From: an uncultured Acidimicrobiaceae bacterium
GTDB lineage: Bacteria > Actinomycetota > Acidimicrobiia > Acidimicrobiales > Ilumatobacteraceae
Direction of reading: 5' to 3'
DNA length: 51,789 nucleotides
Assembly: GCA_903919455.1 (NCBI GenBank)
Contig: CAIXIJ010000070.1
Coordinates: 1-51,789, forward strand
Below, piece after piece: positions 1-8,363 of this stretch. Both the position numbers and the translations under genes were made by a program. How positions within the stretch are numbered: position 1 is the stretch's first letter; the number at the start of each line of letters is the position of its first letter. The notes beneath the pieces were generated by a model that worked only from the letters and a program-made list of their open reading frames with translations, searched no databases and had not been told where the DNA came from.

Positions 1-1
1 C

Positions 2-103
2 ACCGCGTTCGGATTCCGCCGCTTCGAGCACTACCGCATCCGCGCGCTGCTCTACGCCGGCAAGCCCAACTGGTCACTCCTCAACACCCTCACCCCACCG
101 TGA
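2..103 (+). CDS. ISL3-family transposase, C-terminal end only
   Basis: This is the last 33 codons of a gene that enters from the left edge. The readable tail contains FEHYRIRALLYAGKPNW, which resembles the conserved C-terminus of ISL3-family DDE transposases. The gene ends in TGA directly before a terminal inverted repeat of ISL3 type, which supports the family call. The catalytic core lies outside the window, so intactness cannot be judged. It probably has no functional link to the genes downstream. Confidence 0.75.
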   Translation, partial: TAFGFRRFEHYRIRALLYAGKPNWSLLNTLTPP

Positions 104-116
104 AATCCGAAGAGCC
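98..116 (+). repeat. Right terminal inverted repeat of the ISL3-type element
   Basis: Read on the minus strand this stretch begins GGCTCTTCGGATTTC. GGCTCTTC is the characteristic tip of ISL3-family ends (IS1096 and IS31831 type). It overlaps the transposase stop codon, as is common in this family. The next 8 bases (117-124, CCTAATCC) would be the target duplication if the element is intact, but the left end is outside the window. Confidence 0.65.
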
Positions 117-134
117 CCTAATCCTTCCAAAGTC

Positions 135-889
135 ATGGAGGACCTGATGCAAAACCCCGGCCGGTTCATCCCTCGGTGGAGATGGAGGCCGCTCGTATTC
201 GCGGCAGCAGCGTTCGTCGCGCTGACATTCGCTGGCATCTGGGTTCTTCAGGCCAACTCCGCCCCTGGCACGAACGCAACCTGGGCCGCAGCAGCGACGC
301 TCCCAGCGGACCCATCTCCGTCCCCGACACCAATGCATCCGCCACGACGTTGAGTTCCGTCTCGATGACCACAGCGGCACAGCCGACGACGAGTGTTGCG
401 CTGAGCGCCGATGGCGTGCCACAGCAGCCGAGACTCTGCAGTGCCTCAATGCTGCGGCCAGATGTGTTCGGTGGCGACAGTTTGAGCGGACATGTGAAAT
501 TCGAGGTTTCCCTCGTCAACGTCTCCGACGTTTCTTGCACGCTGGGCGGACACCCCGTTGTGTCAATCATTCTCGACAGCGGCACTGCAGAGGTGCTGCA
601 GGCCGATGAGTCGACCTACTTCGGTGACCCTCTTCCGTTGACCGGTCCTCTAGGTGTTGGCCAGGCCGGATCGTTCTATTTGGTGGGCAACTGGACATGC
701 GACCGCGCCCCCGAAGGCGTCACATTCAGGGACCGCACGTTCGCGTTGACACTTCCCGACGAAAGCGGCCTTCTGTTCAACGCGGCGTTCGATCCCTCGT
801 GTGGCACCGCCACCAGCAGTTACGGCTCTTCTGACCACCTTCGGCAAACCGGTCAAACGCCTCAGGACAGCAGCTCGGCATCGAAATGA
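135..889 (+). pseudogene. DUF4232-like membrane-anchored protein, frameshifted
   Basis: Two overlapping frames together look like one protein. The first (135-353) encodes a basic N-terminus and one hydrophobic segment (PLVFAAAAFVALTFAGIWVL), then becomes Pro/Ser-rich and stops. The second (GTG 176 to 889) has an unlikely N-terminus, then from about 310 a Ser/Thr-rich linker and a globular domain. That domain has CSASMLRPD, a region like SLVNVSDVSCTLGGHP, and later cysteines, resembling DUF4232 domains of actinobacterial exported proteins. A one-base insertion or two-base deletion between about 290 and 350 would explain the split. No Shine-Dalgarno is visible before ATG 135, and an insertion-sequence end lies 18 bp upstream. 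A sequencing error is an alternative to real decay. Confidence 0.55.
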
Positions 890-953
890 GCAGAGACGAA
901 TGCATGACGGCCGTTGGTCGGCGAGCGGTCGCGCACGTGAATGCCCAGTCCGT

Positions 954-1793
954 CTAGCGGCGAGCGCGGAGCGTCAGCGAGACACCGACGAGGGCGACGA
1001 CCAGGCCGACGATGGCCAAACCACCCAGCGACTCGCCGAACAGCACGGCACCTTCGATGGTGCTGAGGGCCGGCGTGAGGAAGAACAGGCTGCTCACCCG
1101 AGCCGCCGCGTGTCGCTGCAGCAGCCACAACATGATCAGCACAGCTGCGATCGAAAGCACCACCACAGCCCATGCCAACGCGAACACCGAGCGGGTCGTC
1201 ACGTTGAACTCCCAGCCTTCATGCACCAATGCACCAAGCAGCAGCACCGCTGCAGAGGCCAGATATTGCACCACCGTGCCGCGCAGCAGCGGCATGTTCG
1301 AACCGTGCTTGCGCTGAACCAGCGTGCCGAAGCACATGCCCAGCACGCTCACGCCAGCAGCGATCAATGCACCGGTGGAGATGTCGGAGTGGCTGCCGCG
1401 CATGTGATCGGCAACGACCACGATGACGCCGACGAACCCCAGCGCCACGCCCACCCATTGCCACATGGCCAGTCGCTCGCCCAGCACGACGCGCGCCGTC
1501 ACCGTGGTGATCACCGGATGCAGACCGGCGATCAACGCGCCAACGCCCGACGGCATACCCCAACTGATCGCCAGGAAGACTCCACCGAGGTACACGGCGT
1601 GCATTCCCAGGCCCGACACCGCCGCCCACCCCACGGCGCGTCGACCGATCGCCGGCGCTGCGGTGAGTTGCGCCACCGCCAACAGCACGATGGCGGCGAT
1701 GAACAGCCGCAGCGACAGGAAGGTCAGCGGGCCAGCATCTTCGGTGCCGTAGCGGGCGACGATGAACCCCGTGCTCCAGAGCAGCACGAACAC
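954..1793 (-). CDS. EamA/DMT-family transporter
   Basis: A hydrophobic protein of about 279 residues with the ten-helix, two-repeat layout of the drug/metabolite transporter superfamily. Features include the first helix FVLLWSTGFIVARYG, and GVALGFVGVIVVV and LFGESLGGLAIVG at the ends of the first and second EamA repeats. The substrate cannot be deduced; relatives export amino acids or other metabolites. The reading frame is open far upstream into the neighbouring gene, but a strong terminator hairpin (1829-1864) lies in between. I therefore use the first plausible in-frame start below it, GTG 1793; the true start could be a few codons further upstream. Confidence 0.75.
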   Translation of the reverse strand: MFVLLWSTGFIVARYGTEDAGPLTFLSLRLFIAAIVLLAVAQLTAAPAIGRRAVGWAAVSGLGMHAVYLGGVFLAISWGMPSGVGALIAGLHPVITTVTARVVLGERLAMWQWVGVALGFVGVIVVVADHMRGSHSDISTGALIAAGVSVLGMCFGTLVQRKHGSNMPLLRGTVVQYLASAAVLLLGALVHEGWEFNVTTRSVFALAWAVVVLSIAAVLIMLWLLQRHAAARVSSLFFLTPALSTIEGAVLFGESLGGLAIVGLVVALVGVSLTLRARR

Positions 1794-1828
1794 GTACGGC
1801 GCCGCAGCGACGAACGTGGAACCAACGC

Positions 1829-1864
1829 GAGAAGGGCGGGCCGCCGGAGCGACCCGCCCTTCTC
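1829..1864 (-). terminator. Rho-independent-like hairpin after the importer operon
   Basis: Perfect 12-bp stem (GAGAAGGGCGGG at 1829-1840 paired with 1853-1864) around a 12-base loop. It lies 21 bp beyond the stop codon of the substrate-binding protein gene. There is no long T-run, as is common in high-GC actinobacteria. Confidence 0.7.
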
Positions 1865-1885
1865 CATTCGAAGTGCCTGAATTGA

Positions 1886-3085
1886 TCAGGCGCCGCCCTC
1901 GGTGAGGGTGACGGTGAGGGGAGCGAACGACGAACCGTTCACATCCACGCCCGCAGCCGTGAGCTGCTTGACGGCCTCGTTCACGATGTCGTTGGTCCAC
2001 GACTCAGCGTCGGGGGCCTTCGTGAGCACGGTCTTGCCGTCGAGGTTCTTCGTGCCACTGGCGATGGAGATCGTGCGATCCCATGCAGCCGTGTCGATGA
2101 CGCCCACGCCGCCGGCAGCCGGCCAGATGAGCTTGTTGACTTCGTTCATCTGCCACAGCTGGTGGGTGGCGCCGAGCTTCGAGCCCTTGGCCACCACGAT
2201 GTCGGCGCACTTCTGGGTGTTGTCGCGGCAGAATGCCCAGCCCTGGAGCGAAGCCTTCACGAATGCCACGGCCTGGCCGCAGTATGCCGGATCGCTCAGA
2301 CGGGTCTGATCGGCCCAGATGGCGTCCTGAAGCATGCCCACGCCCTCAGCCTCGTAGGAGACGACGTTGAGGTCTTCGGGCTTGTACAGCTCGCCGGTGG
2401 CTTCGTTCTTCGCCTCGAGGACCTGTGCGTACTCGTTGTACGTCATGGCCTCTGCAGCATCGATCTCGCCGCTGAGCAGACCGTTCATGTCGAAGTTCTG
2501 CTGGATGAGCGTGACGTCCTTGGCCGGGTCGAGGTTGTTCTTCGACAGCGCAGCGAAGATCTCGTACTCGTTGCCGAAGCCCCAGTTACCGATCTTCTTG
2601 TCCTTGAAGTCGGCGGCAGAGGTGATGTTCTTGTCCTTGAAGCTCACCTGCAGCGTGCCCGAACGCTGGTACACCTGGGCGATGTTGGTCACCTTGGCGC
2701 CTGCTTCGCGCTCTGCGAGCGCCTTGGGCACCCACGAGATGGCGAAGTCGACCGCACCGGATGCGAGCGTCTTCTGCGGCGGGATGTCCACGCCACCCTC
2801 GACGATCTCCACATCGAGACCGGCATCCTTGTAGAAGCCCTGGTCCACAGCGGCGAAATAGCCGGCGAACTGAGCCTGGGTGACCCACTGCAGCTGCAGC
2901 TTCACCTTGGCGCCGCTGGGCGCCGTGCACTTGGCCACGTCCACCGACAAGCCCGCGCCGGAACCCGAGCCGCCAGCAGTGGTTGCACTGCCGCCGGTGT
3001 CGGTGCCGTCGCTGCCACAGGCAGCCGCGAACACACTGGCGATGGAAACGATGGCGGCCATTTTGACCGCACGTCCGTGTCGCAT
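1886..3085 (-). CDS. ABC transporter substrate-binding lipoprotein, NMT1/THI5-like
   Basis: Predicted extracytoplasmic ligand-binding lipoprotein (399 residues). The N-terminus is a lipoprotein signal peptide ending in the lipobox FAAAC, followed by a Gly/Ser/Thr-rich linker. The mature part begins KLQLQWVTQAQFAGYFAA, typical of the NMT1/THI5-like family (ThiY and related binders of thiamine-pyrimidine precursors, riboflavin or pyrimidines). The start is ATG 3085, with GGGGAGGG just upstream. It is the last gene of the importer operon, 38 bp after the second permease, and is followed by a terminator. Because the neighbouring operon opens dihydropyrimidine-type rings, I infer a pyrimidine, hydantoin or similar cyclic amide as ligand; this is context only. 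Confidence 0.85.
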   Translation of the reverse strand: MRHGRAVKMAAIVSIASVFAAACGSDGTDTGGSATTAGGSGSGAGLSVDVAKCTAPSGAKVKLQLQWVTQAQFAGYFAAVDQGFYKDAGLDVEIVEGGVDIPPQKTLASGAVDFAISWVPKALAEREAGAKVTNIAQVYQRSGTLQVSFKDKNITSAADFKDKKIGNWGFGNEYEIFAALSKNNLDPAKDVTLIQQNFDMNGLLSGEIDAAEAMTYNEYAQVLEAKNEATGELYKPEDLNVVSYEAEGVGMLQDAIWADQTRLSDPAYCGQAVAFVKASLQGWAFCRDNTQKCADIVVAKGSKLGATHQLWQMNEVNKLIWPAAGGVGVIDTAAWDRTISIASGTKNLDGKTVLTKAPDAESWTNDIVNEAVKQLTAAGVDVNGSSFAPLTVTLTEGGA

Positions 3086-3123
3086 TGTCCCTCCCCTTAT
3101 CTTTCTGGTTGTGTTGCTGGTTG

Positions 3124-3924
3124 TCACTTGGAACGGGCTCGCCGACGCCACGGGACGACGAGGTACTCCAAGAGGTTGGAGCCTGCGAAGAACAGCAGGC
3201 CCACGAGAGCTCCGCCCAACACGTAGGCGAACCCCAGTGCCTTGTTGGACGAGTTCAACGTACCCGAGATCTTGCTCCCGAGTCCGTTCTGGGTGCCACC
3301 GAAGTACTCGGACACCAAGGCGATGATCAGTGCGAGCGGCGCAGCAGTGCGCACGCCAGTGAAGAAGAACGGCATCGTGTTGGGCAACCGCACCTTCTTC
3401 AAGGTGTCGAACGGCGTGGCTGCATACGACCGCATGAGTTCCATCTGGGTGGCGTCGTTCTGACGCAGACCTTTCGCCACCTGCACGAACACCACGAAGA
3501 ACACGGAGATGGTGACCATGATGCGTCGGGGAATCTGGCTGTCGAGGGCGTACATGTTGTTCAGCACACCCACGATCACCACCGCAGGAATCGCTGCGAT
3601 GGTGATGGCCAACGGGTTCACGACTTCGCTGACGAACCGGAACCGGTTCGTGAGTACCGCCACCACGAATCCGAACACAGAACCCAGTACGAGACCGACG
3701 AGCGCGTTCATCCCGGTGACCAACGATGCCCTCCACACGAGATCGAAGTCGTCGATGAACGACGCCAAGATGTCGGTGGGGCGTGGAATGACATAGGGCT
3801 GCACATCGCTGACGATGATCCAGGTCTGCCAGGCAGCCAGAAACAGCACGCCGAGCACCAGGGGCGGCAGCACCGCGACCACCATGGAACGAAGGCGGCC
3901 CGAGGAAAGCGACACGGAACTCAC
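3124..3924 (-). CDS. ABC transporter permease (importer component 2)
   Basis: Inner-membrane permease of 266 residues with about six helices and the EAA-type cytoplasmic loop (ELMRSYAATPFDTLKKVRLPN) that docks on the ATPase. It belongs to the BPD_transp_1 / SsuC-TauC-ThiX-like family that pairs with NMT1-type binding proteins. The GTG start at 3924 overlaps the end of the ATPase gene by four bases (GTGA), implying translational coupling. With the other permease at 4748-5635 it would form a heterodimeric channel. Confidence 0.88.
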   Translation of the reverse strand: MSSVSLSSGRLRSMVVAVLPPLVLGVLFLAAWQTWIIVSDVQPYVIPRPTDILASFIDDFDLVWRASLVTGMNALVGLVLGSVFGFVVAVLTNRFRFVSEVVNPLAITIAAIPAVVIVGVLNNMYALDSQIPRRIMVTISVFFVVFVQVAKGLRQNDATQMELMRSYAATPFDTLKKVRLPNTMPFFFTGVRTAAPLALIIALVSEYFGGTQNGLGSKISGTLNSSNKALGFAYVLGGALVGLLFFAGSNLLEYLVVPWRRRARSK

Positions 3925-4748
3925 CGGTCCTCGATGCCCCTTGCGGCGTCGGCCATCTCGATACCGCGGAGCGCTTCGCGCACCTCGGTGACTCGGGCGA
4001 AGAACTCTCCAGCCTCGCGGGTGAGTTCGGTGCGACCGCGGCCGAGGCCGACGTTCACGATCTCGGTGATGCGACCGGGTCGGGGCGACATGACCACCAC
4101 GCGATCAGCCAGGTACACGGCCTCGGGGATGGAGTGCGTCACGAAGATCACCGTGGTGCCGGCTGCTGCGCAGATACGCAGCAGTTCGGCCTGCATGTGC
4201 TCGCGGGTCATCTCATCGAGGGCGCCGAACGGTTCGTCCATCAGCAGCAACTTCGGATGCGACGCCAGCGCGCGGGCGATGGCGACGCGCTGCTGCATGC
4301 CACCGGACAACTGCCACGGCATGTGCTGCGCGAACTCGGGCAGCTTCACCAGCTCGAGCATCTCCTTGGCACGCTCGCGACGCTTGGCTTTGTCCCAGCC
4401 CTTCAGTTCCAACGGCAGCTCGATGTTGCGTTCCACCGAACGCCATTCGAAAAGGCCGCTCTGTTGGAACGCCATGCCGTAGTCCTGGTCGACGCGGGCC
4501 TGATGCGCGGACTTGCCATTGATCGTCACCGCGCCGCTGGTGGGCTCGAGCAGATCGGCCACCAGACGCAACAGCGTGCTCTTACCGCAGCCCGAAGGAC
4601 CGATCAGTGAGATGAACTCGCCCGGTTGCACCTCCAGGTCGATGTCGACGAGGGCGTCAACCTGGTTCGGTTGACCATGGTTGAAGATCTTGTTGAGGCC
4701 GGTCACGACGACGGCGGGTTGCGACGGTGAGGTCATCGGAGTCTCCAT
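3921..4748 (-). CDS. ABC transporter ATP-binding protein (SsuB/TauB-like)
   Basis: Cytoplasmic ATPase of 275 residues. Walker A is GPSGCGKST, the signature is LSGGMQQR, Walker B is LLLMDEP, and the switch region is VTHSIPEA with an arginine-rich segment after it. It is of the nitrate/sulfonate/taurine/pyrimidine importer class. Its start codon overlaps the stop of the upstream permease (TGATG), and its stop overlaps the next permease start, so the three genes form a coupled unit. ATG 4736 is a possible alternative start. Confidence 0.92.
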   Translation of the reverse strand: METPMTSPSQPAVVVTGLNKIFNHGQPNQVDALVDIDLEVQPGEFISLIGPSGCGKSTLLRLVADLLEPTSGAVTINGKSAHQARVDQDYGMAFQQSGLFEWRSVERNIELPLELKGWDKAKRRERAKEMLELVKLPEFAQHMPWQLSGGMQQRVAIARALASHPKLLLMDEPFGALDEMTREHMQAELLRICAAAGTTVIFVTHSIPEAVYLADRVVVMSPRPGRITEIVNVGLGRGRTELTREAGEFFARVTEVREALRGIEMADAARGIEDR

Positions 4749-5635
4749 CAGAGCGCCTCGGGTGGGCGGTTACGCATGAGCAGTCGGTCGATGCCGAGCA
4801 CCACGGCGGCCATCACGAGACCAAGGGCGGCGGCACCGAATACTGCGGTGTAGAGCTTGGGCGGGTCGGAGGTGGCCTCCTGCCCGTACGACAGGATCAG
4901 GCGGCCCACACCGAAGCGCACGCCCAGCGAGATCTCCGACACGGTCACACCGACGACGGCTGCAGCGCCGGCCAGACGCAACGCCGGAGCGAGGTAGGGC
5001 ACCGCATTGGGAAAGCGCAGCTTCCACAACGTCTTCCACCAGCCGGCAGCGTACGAGTCCATCAGTTCGAGCGGCGCTGCGGGCGTATCGCGCAGACCGC
5101 GCAGGGTGCCCATCGCCACGGGGAAGAACGCGAGGAAGATGCCCAGCAGCACCGCCGCCAGCCATGTCTCGCCTGCGAGGTCGCGACTTTGGTACGCCAT
5201 CAGCGAAAAGATCAGCGGAGCCAACACGATGATGGGCACGGTCTGGCTGATGACCAGGTACGGCATGACTGCCCGCTCGAAGGTGCGGAAGCGGGCCATC
5301 AACACGGCGAGTCCGATGCCGAGCAGTGAACCGATGGCGAAGGCCGCCAATGAGCAGCGGAATGAGTACCAGGCCGCCCGCAACACCACCACGAAGATGG
5401 TCTCGGTGCCACCGCGGATCTCCGGGTCGGAGTATCGGGCAAGCATGTCCCAGATGTGGGGCATTGCGCGGTCGTTGGTGCTGGCCAGGATGCGCATTCC
5501 GAAGATCTCGCCACCGGCCTTTGGGCCGACTGCCTTATAGCCCTCCCATGCCAGTGCCACGAGCACGAACGCGAGAACGAACATCGCAATTCGGCGGCCG
5601 CGGCCCGACCGCTTCGCCACGACGGGATCGCTCAC
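4748..5635 (-). CDS. ABC transporter permease (importer component 1)
   Basis: Inner-membrane permease, 295 residues, starting at GTG 5635. A basic N-terminus precedes the first helix (IAMFVLAFVLVALAWEG). The EAA loop is ELMDSYAAGWWKTLWKLRFPN. It is clearly related to, but not a recent copy of, the second permease in the operon. It lies 22 bp downstream of the LLM oxidoreductase gene, so oxidoreductase and importer are probably co-transcribed. Confidence 0.88.
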   Translation of the reverse strand: MSDPVVAKRSGRGRRIAMFVLAFVLVALAWEGYKAVGPKAGGEIFGMRILASTNDRAMPHIWDMLARYSDPEIRGGTETIFVVVLRAAWYSFRCSLAAFAIGSLLGIGLAVLMARFRTFERAVMPYLVISQTVPIIVLAPLIFSLMAYQSRDLAGETWLAAVLLGIFLAFFPVAMGTLRGLRDTPAAPLELMDSYAAGWWKTLWKLRFPNAVPYLAPALRLAGAAAVVGVTVSEISLGVRFGVGRLILSYGQEATSDPPKLYTAVFGAAALGLVMAAVVLGIDRLLMRNRPPEAL

Positions 5636-5657
5636 GCGACCCCGCTCACCCGACGGC

Positions 5658-6689
5658 TCACGACTTCGCCCTCACGTGGTCGGCGATGACGGGAAGGACC
5701 TTCTCGCCGTACTCAGCCAACGTGTGGTCCTTGGAGTCGTGCTGCAGGTAGATCGAGAACTGATCCACGCCGAGATCTTTCAGCTGACGCATGCGCTCGA
5801 TGTGGGTCTCCACCGGGCCGACGATGCAGAAGCGATCCACGATCTCATCGGGCACGAACGTGGTGTGCGAGTTCCCTGCCTGGCCGTGCTCGTTGTAGTC
5901 GTAACCCTGGCGCCCCTTGATGTACTCGGTGAGCGCAGCGGGCACGGCGTCGGTGTCGCTGCCGTAGCGAGCCACGATGTCGGCCACGTGGTTGCCCACC
6001 ATGCCACCGAACCAGCGGCATTGCTCGCGGCCGTGAGCAAGACCTTCGGGCGTGCCATCGGTGACGTACGCCGGAGCAGCAATGCAGATCTTCACGTCGT
6101 CTGGGTTCCGGCCTGCTGCCTCAGCAGCCGATCGAACGGCGCCGATGGTCCACTCGGCGATGCTGAGGTCGGCGAGCTGCAGGATGAAGCCGTCGCCCAC
6201 TTCTCCGGTGAGCGCCAGCGCCTTGGGGCCATAGGCGGCAACCCACACCTCGAGTTCACTCTTGCCAGCCCAGGGGAAACGAATCTCTGCGCCCTTGTAA
6301 TCCACGCCGCGGCCGTTGCCGAGTTCGCGAATCACGTGGATGCTCTCGCGGAGTGTGGCCAGCGTGGTGGGCGCGCCGTTCGTGAGACGCACCGCAGAGT
6401 CGCCGCGGCCGATACCGCACACGGTGCGGTTGCCGTACATCTCGTTCAGCGTTGCGTAGGTGCTGGCCGTGACCGTCCAGTCGCGGGTAGCCGGGTTGGT
6501 CACCATCGGGCCCACGATCACGTTGCGGGTCTCGGCCAGGATCTGACTGAAGATGACGTATGGCTCCTGCCACAGGATGTGGCTGTCGAACGCCCACACG
6601 TACGTGAACCCGTACTGCTCGGCGCGCCGAGCCAGATCGATCACACGCGCCGATGGTGGCGTGGTCTGTAGAACGACTCCGAACTCCAC
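5658..6689 (-). CDS. LLM-class (probably F420-dependent) oxidoreductase in pyrimidine island
   Basis: A bacterial luciferase-like TIM-barrel enzyme of 343 residues, expected to be cytosolic and to use F420 or FMN. It starts MEFGVVLQTTPPSARVIDLA and contains the family features GRGDSAVRLTNG and VWVAAYGPKALALTGEVGDG. It most resembles the CPS_4043-type subgroup (recognised from memory, not searched). GTG 6689 is preceded by a GGGGAG Shine-Dalgarno and a promoter at 6710-6738. It leads the importer operon. A redox step on the imported ring compound is a reasonable inference but unproven. Confidence 0.82.
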   Translation of the reverse strand: MEFGVVLQTTPPSARVIDLARRAEQYGFTYVWAFDSHILWQEPYVIFSQILAETRNVIVGPMVTNPATRDWTVTASTYATLNEMYGNRTVCGIGRGDSAVRLTNGAPTTLATLRESIHVIRELGNGRGVDYKGAEIRFPWAGKSELEVWVAAYGPKALALTGEVGDGFILQLADLSIAEWTIGAVRSAAEAAGRNPDDVKICIAAPAYVTDGTPEGLAHGREQCRWFGGMVGNHVADIVARYGSDTDAVPAALTEYIKGRQGYDYNEHGQAGNSHTTFVPDEIVDRFCIVGPVETHIERMRQLKDLGVDQFSIYLQHDSKDHTLAEYGEKVLPVIADHVRAKS

Positions 6690-6709
6690 GTTCTCATTCT
6701 CCCCTGTCG

Positions 6710-6738
6710 AAAGTAGGCGGTGGCGACTTCGCCGTGAA
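6710..6738 (-). promoter_or_regulatory. Sigma-70-like promoter of the LLM-importer operon
   Basis: On the minus strand, -35 TTCACG (6738-6733), a 17-bp spacer and -10 TACTTT (6715-6710), about 20 bp upstream of GTG 6689. It sits just downstream of the terminator that closes the preceding operon, so the importer operon can be transcribed independently. Confidence 0.5.
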
Positions 6739-6758
6739 CGCCCTGTTACGTACTGATC

Positions 6759-6786
6759 CGGGGAGGGTCGACGCTGACCCTCCCCG
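6759..6786 (-). terminator. Terminator after the semialdehyde dehydrogenase gene
   Basis: Perfect 11-bp stem (6759-6769 with 6776-6786) and a 6-base loop, 23 bp beyond the dehydrogenase stop. It separates the enzyme operon from the importer operon. Confidence 0.7.
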
Positions 6787-6809
6787 AACGGTTGTGCAAT
6801 GAACCGCCC

Positions 6810-8294
6810 TCAGCGGTTCTGCGGGAACCCGAGATCCACCTTGCTGGTGCGCGGGTCGGGCCAACGACTGGTGACCACCTTGCTGCGCGTGTAGAAGTTG
6901 ATGCCCTCGGGGCCGTACATGTGGGTGTCGCCGAAGAGACTGGCCTTCCAGCCACCGAAGCTGTAGTAGCTCACCGGCACCGGGATGGGCACGTTGATGC
7001 CCACCATGCCCACCTGCACGTCGAACTGGAACTGACGAGCTGCGCCACCGTCGCGGGTGAAGATGGCCGTGCCGTTGCCGAACTGGTTGGCGTTGATGAG
7101 CGCCAAGCCATCGTCGTAGCCCTTGATGCGGGTGACGGTGAGCACCGGCCCGAAGATCTCGTCGTCGTAGCAACGCATGCCCGGCGTGGCGTGGTCGATG
7201 AGGCTCGGCTTCAGGAAGAAGCCGCCTGCGGGCACGTCCTGCGTGCCGTCAACCACGAGCGTGGCGCCTTCGGCGACGGCGCCCTCCACGTAGCTCCTCA
7301 CCTTGTCGCGGTGTTCGCCGGTGATGAGCGGGCCCATCTCGTTGCCCTCTTCGCTGGCCGGACCCACCTTGATGGCGGGAATGCGGTCCTCGATCTTGCC
7401 CACGAGGTCGTCGGCGATGGCCTCGCTCGCCAGCACCACCGAGATGGCCATGCAACGCTCGCCGGCCGAGCCATACGCGGCGCTGACCACTGCGTCGGCA
7501 GCCATGTCGAGGTCGGCATCGGCGAGCACCAGCATGTGGTTCTTCGCGCCGCCGAGGGCCTGCACGCGCTTGCCGTTCTTGGTGCCGGTCTCGTAGATGT
7601 ATTTGGCGATCGGGGTGGAACCCACGAAGCTGATCGCCTGGATGTCGGGGTGATCGAGCAGACGATCCACGGCCACCTTGTCGCCGTGCACCACGTTGAA
7701 GGTGCCGTCCGGAAGGCCGGCCTGCTTCAGCAGTTCGGCGATGAACATGCTGGCCGAGGGGTCCTTCTCGCTGGGCTTGAGGATGAACGTGTTGCCACAC
7801 GCCAGCGCATTGGCGAACATCCACATCGGCACCATGCCGGGGAAGTTGAAGGGTGTGATGCCGGCAACCACACCGAGCGGCTGCTTGATGCTGTAGACGT
7901 CGACGCCGCTGGATGCCTGCTCGCTGTAGCCACCCTTGAGCAGGTTCGGGATACCCGTCGCGTACTCGATGTTCTCCAGGCCACGAGCCACCTCGCCGAG
8001 AGCGTCGCCGAGCACCTTGCCGTGCTCCTTGCTGATCAGCGATGCGATCTCCTTGCGGTTCGCATCCACCAACTCGCGCATGTGGAACATCACCTCGGCG
8101 CGACGCGACAGGTTCGTGGAGCGCCATGCCGGGAAGGCAGCCTTCGCCACCGCGATGGCCTGATCCACTTCCTCGATGGAGGCGAAGTCGACCGATGCCT
8201 GCTGCTCACCCGTAGCCGGATCGAACACCACCCCCGACCGCCCCGAGTTACCCGCAACAACCCGCCCATCAATCCAGTGCGAAATGCGTTCCAT
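6810..8294 (-). CDS. mmsA: CoA-acylating methylmalonate/malonate-semialdehyde dehydrogenase
   Basis: Aldehyde dehydrogenase superfamily enzyme (494 residues, usual length about 500). It oxidises malonate or methylmalonate semialdehyde with NAD+ and CoA, giving acetyl-CoA or propionyl-CoA plus CO2. The catalytic cysteine is Cys281 in GSAGERCMAIS. The motif GGAKNHM, where other aldehyde dehydrogenases carry a general-base Glu, is characteristic of the CoA-acylating MmsA/IolA group. I chose ATG 8294 because AAAGG lies at proper distance; ATG 8303 is nearly adjacent to that sequence. It is third in the operon, where it would finish beta-alanine breakdown after a transaminase encoded elsewhere. 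Confidence 0.92.
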   Translation of the reverse strand: MERISHWIDGRVVAGNSGRSGVVFDPATGEQQASVDFASIEEVDQAIAVAKAAFPAWRSTNLSRRAEVMFHMRELVDANRKEIASLISKEHGKVLGDALGEVARGLENIEYATGIPNLLKGGYSEQASSGVDVYSIKQPLGVVAGITPFNFPGMVPMWMFANALACGNTFILKPSEKDPSASMFIAELLKQAGLPDGTFNVVHGDKVAVDRLLDHPDIQAISFVGSTPIAKYIYETGTKNGKRVQALGGAKNHMLVLADADLDMAADAVVSAAYGSAGERCMAISVVLASEAIADDLVGKIEDRIPAIKVGPASEEGNEMGPLITGEHRDKVRSYVEGAVAEGATLVVDGTQDVPAGGFFLKPSLIDHATPGMRCYDDEIFGPVLTVTRIKGYDDGLALINANQFGNGTAIFTRDGGAARQFQFDVQVGMVGINVPIPVPVSYYSFGGWKASLFGDTHMYGPEGINFYTRSKVVTSRWPDPRTSKVDLGFPQNR

Positions 8295-8363
8295 TGTGTT
8301 CATCCTTTGATTTTCAGAAAGTGTTGTGTTTGCGACTTCAAGTGAGGGCCGAAGCGGCAAGCG

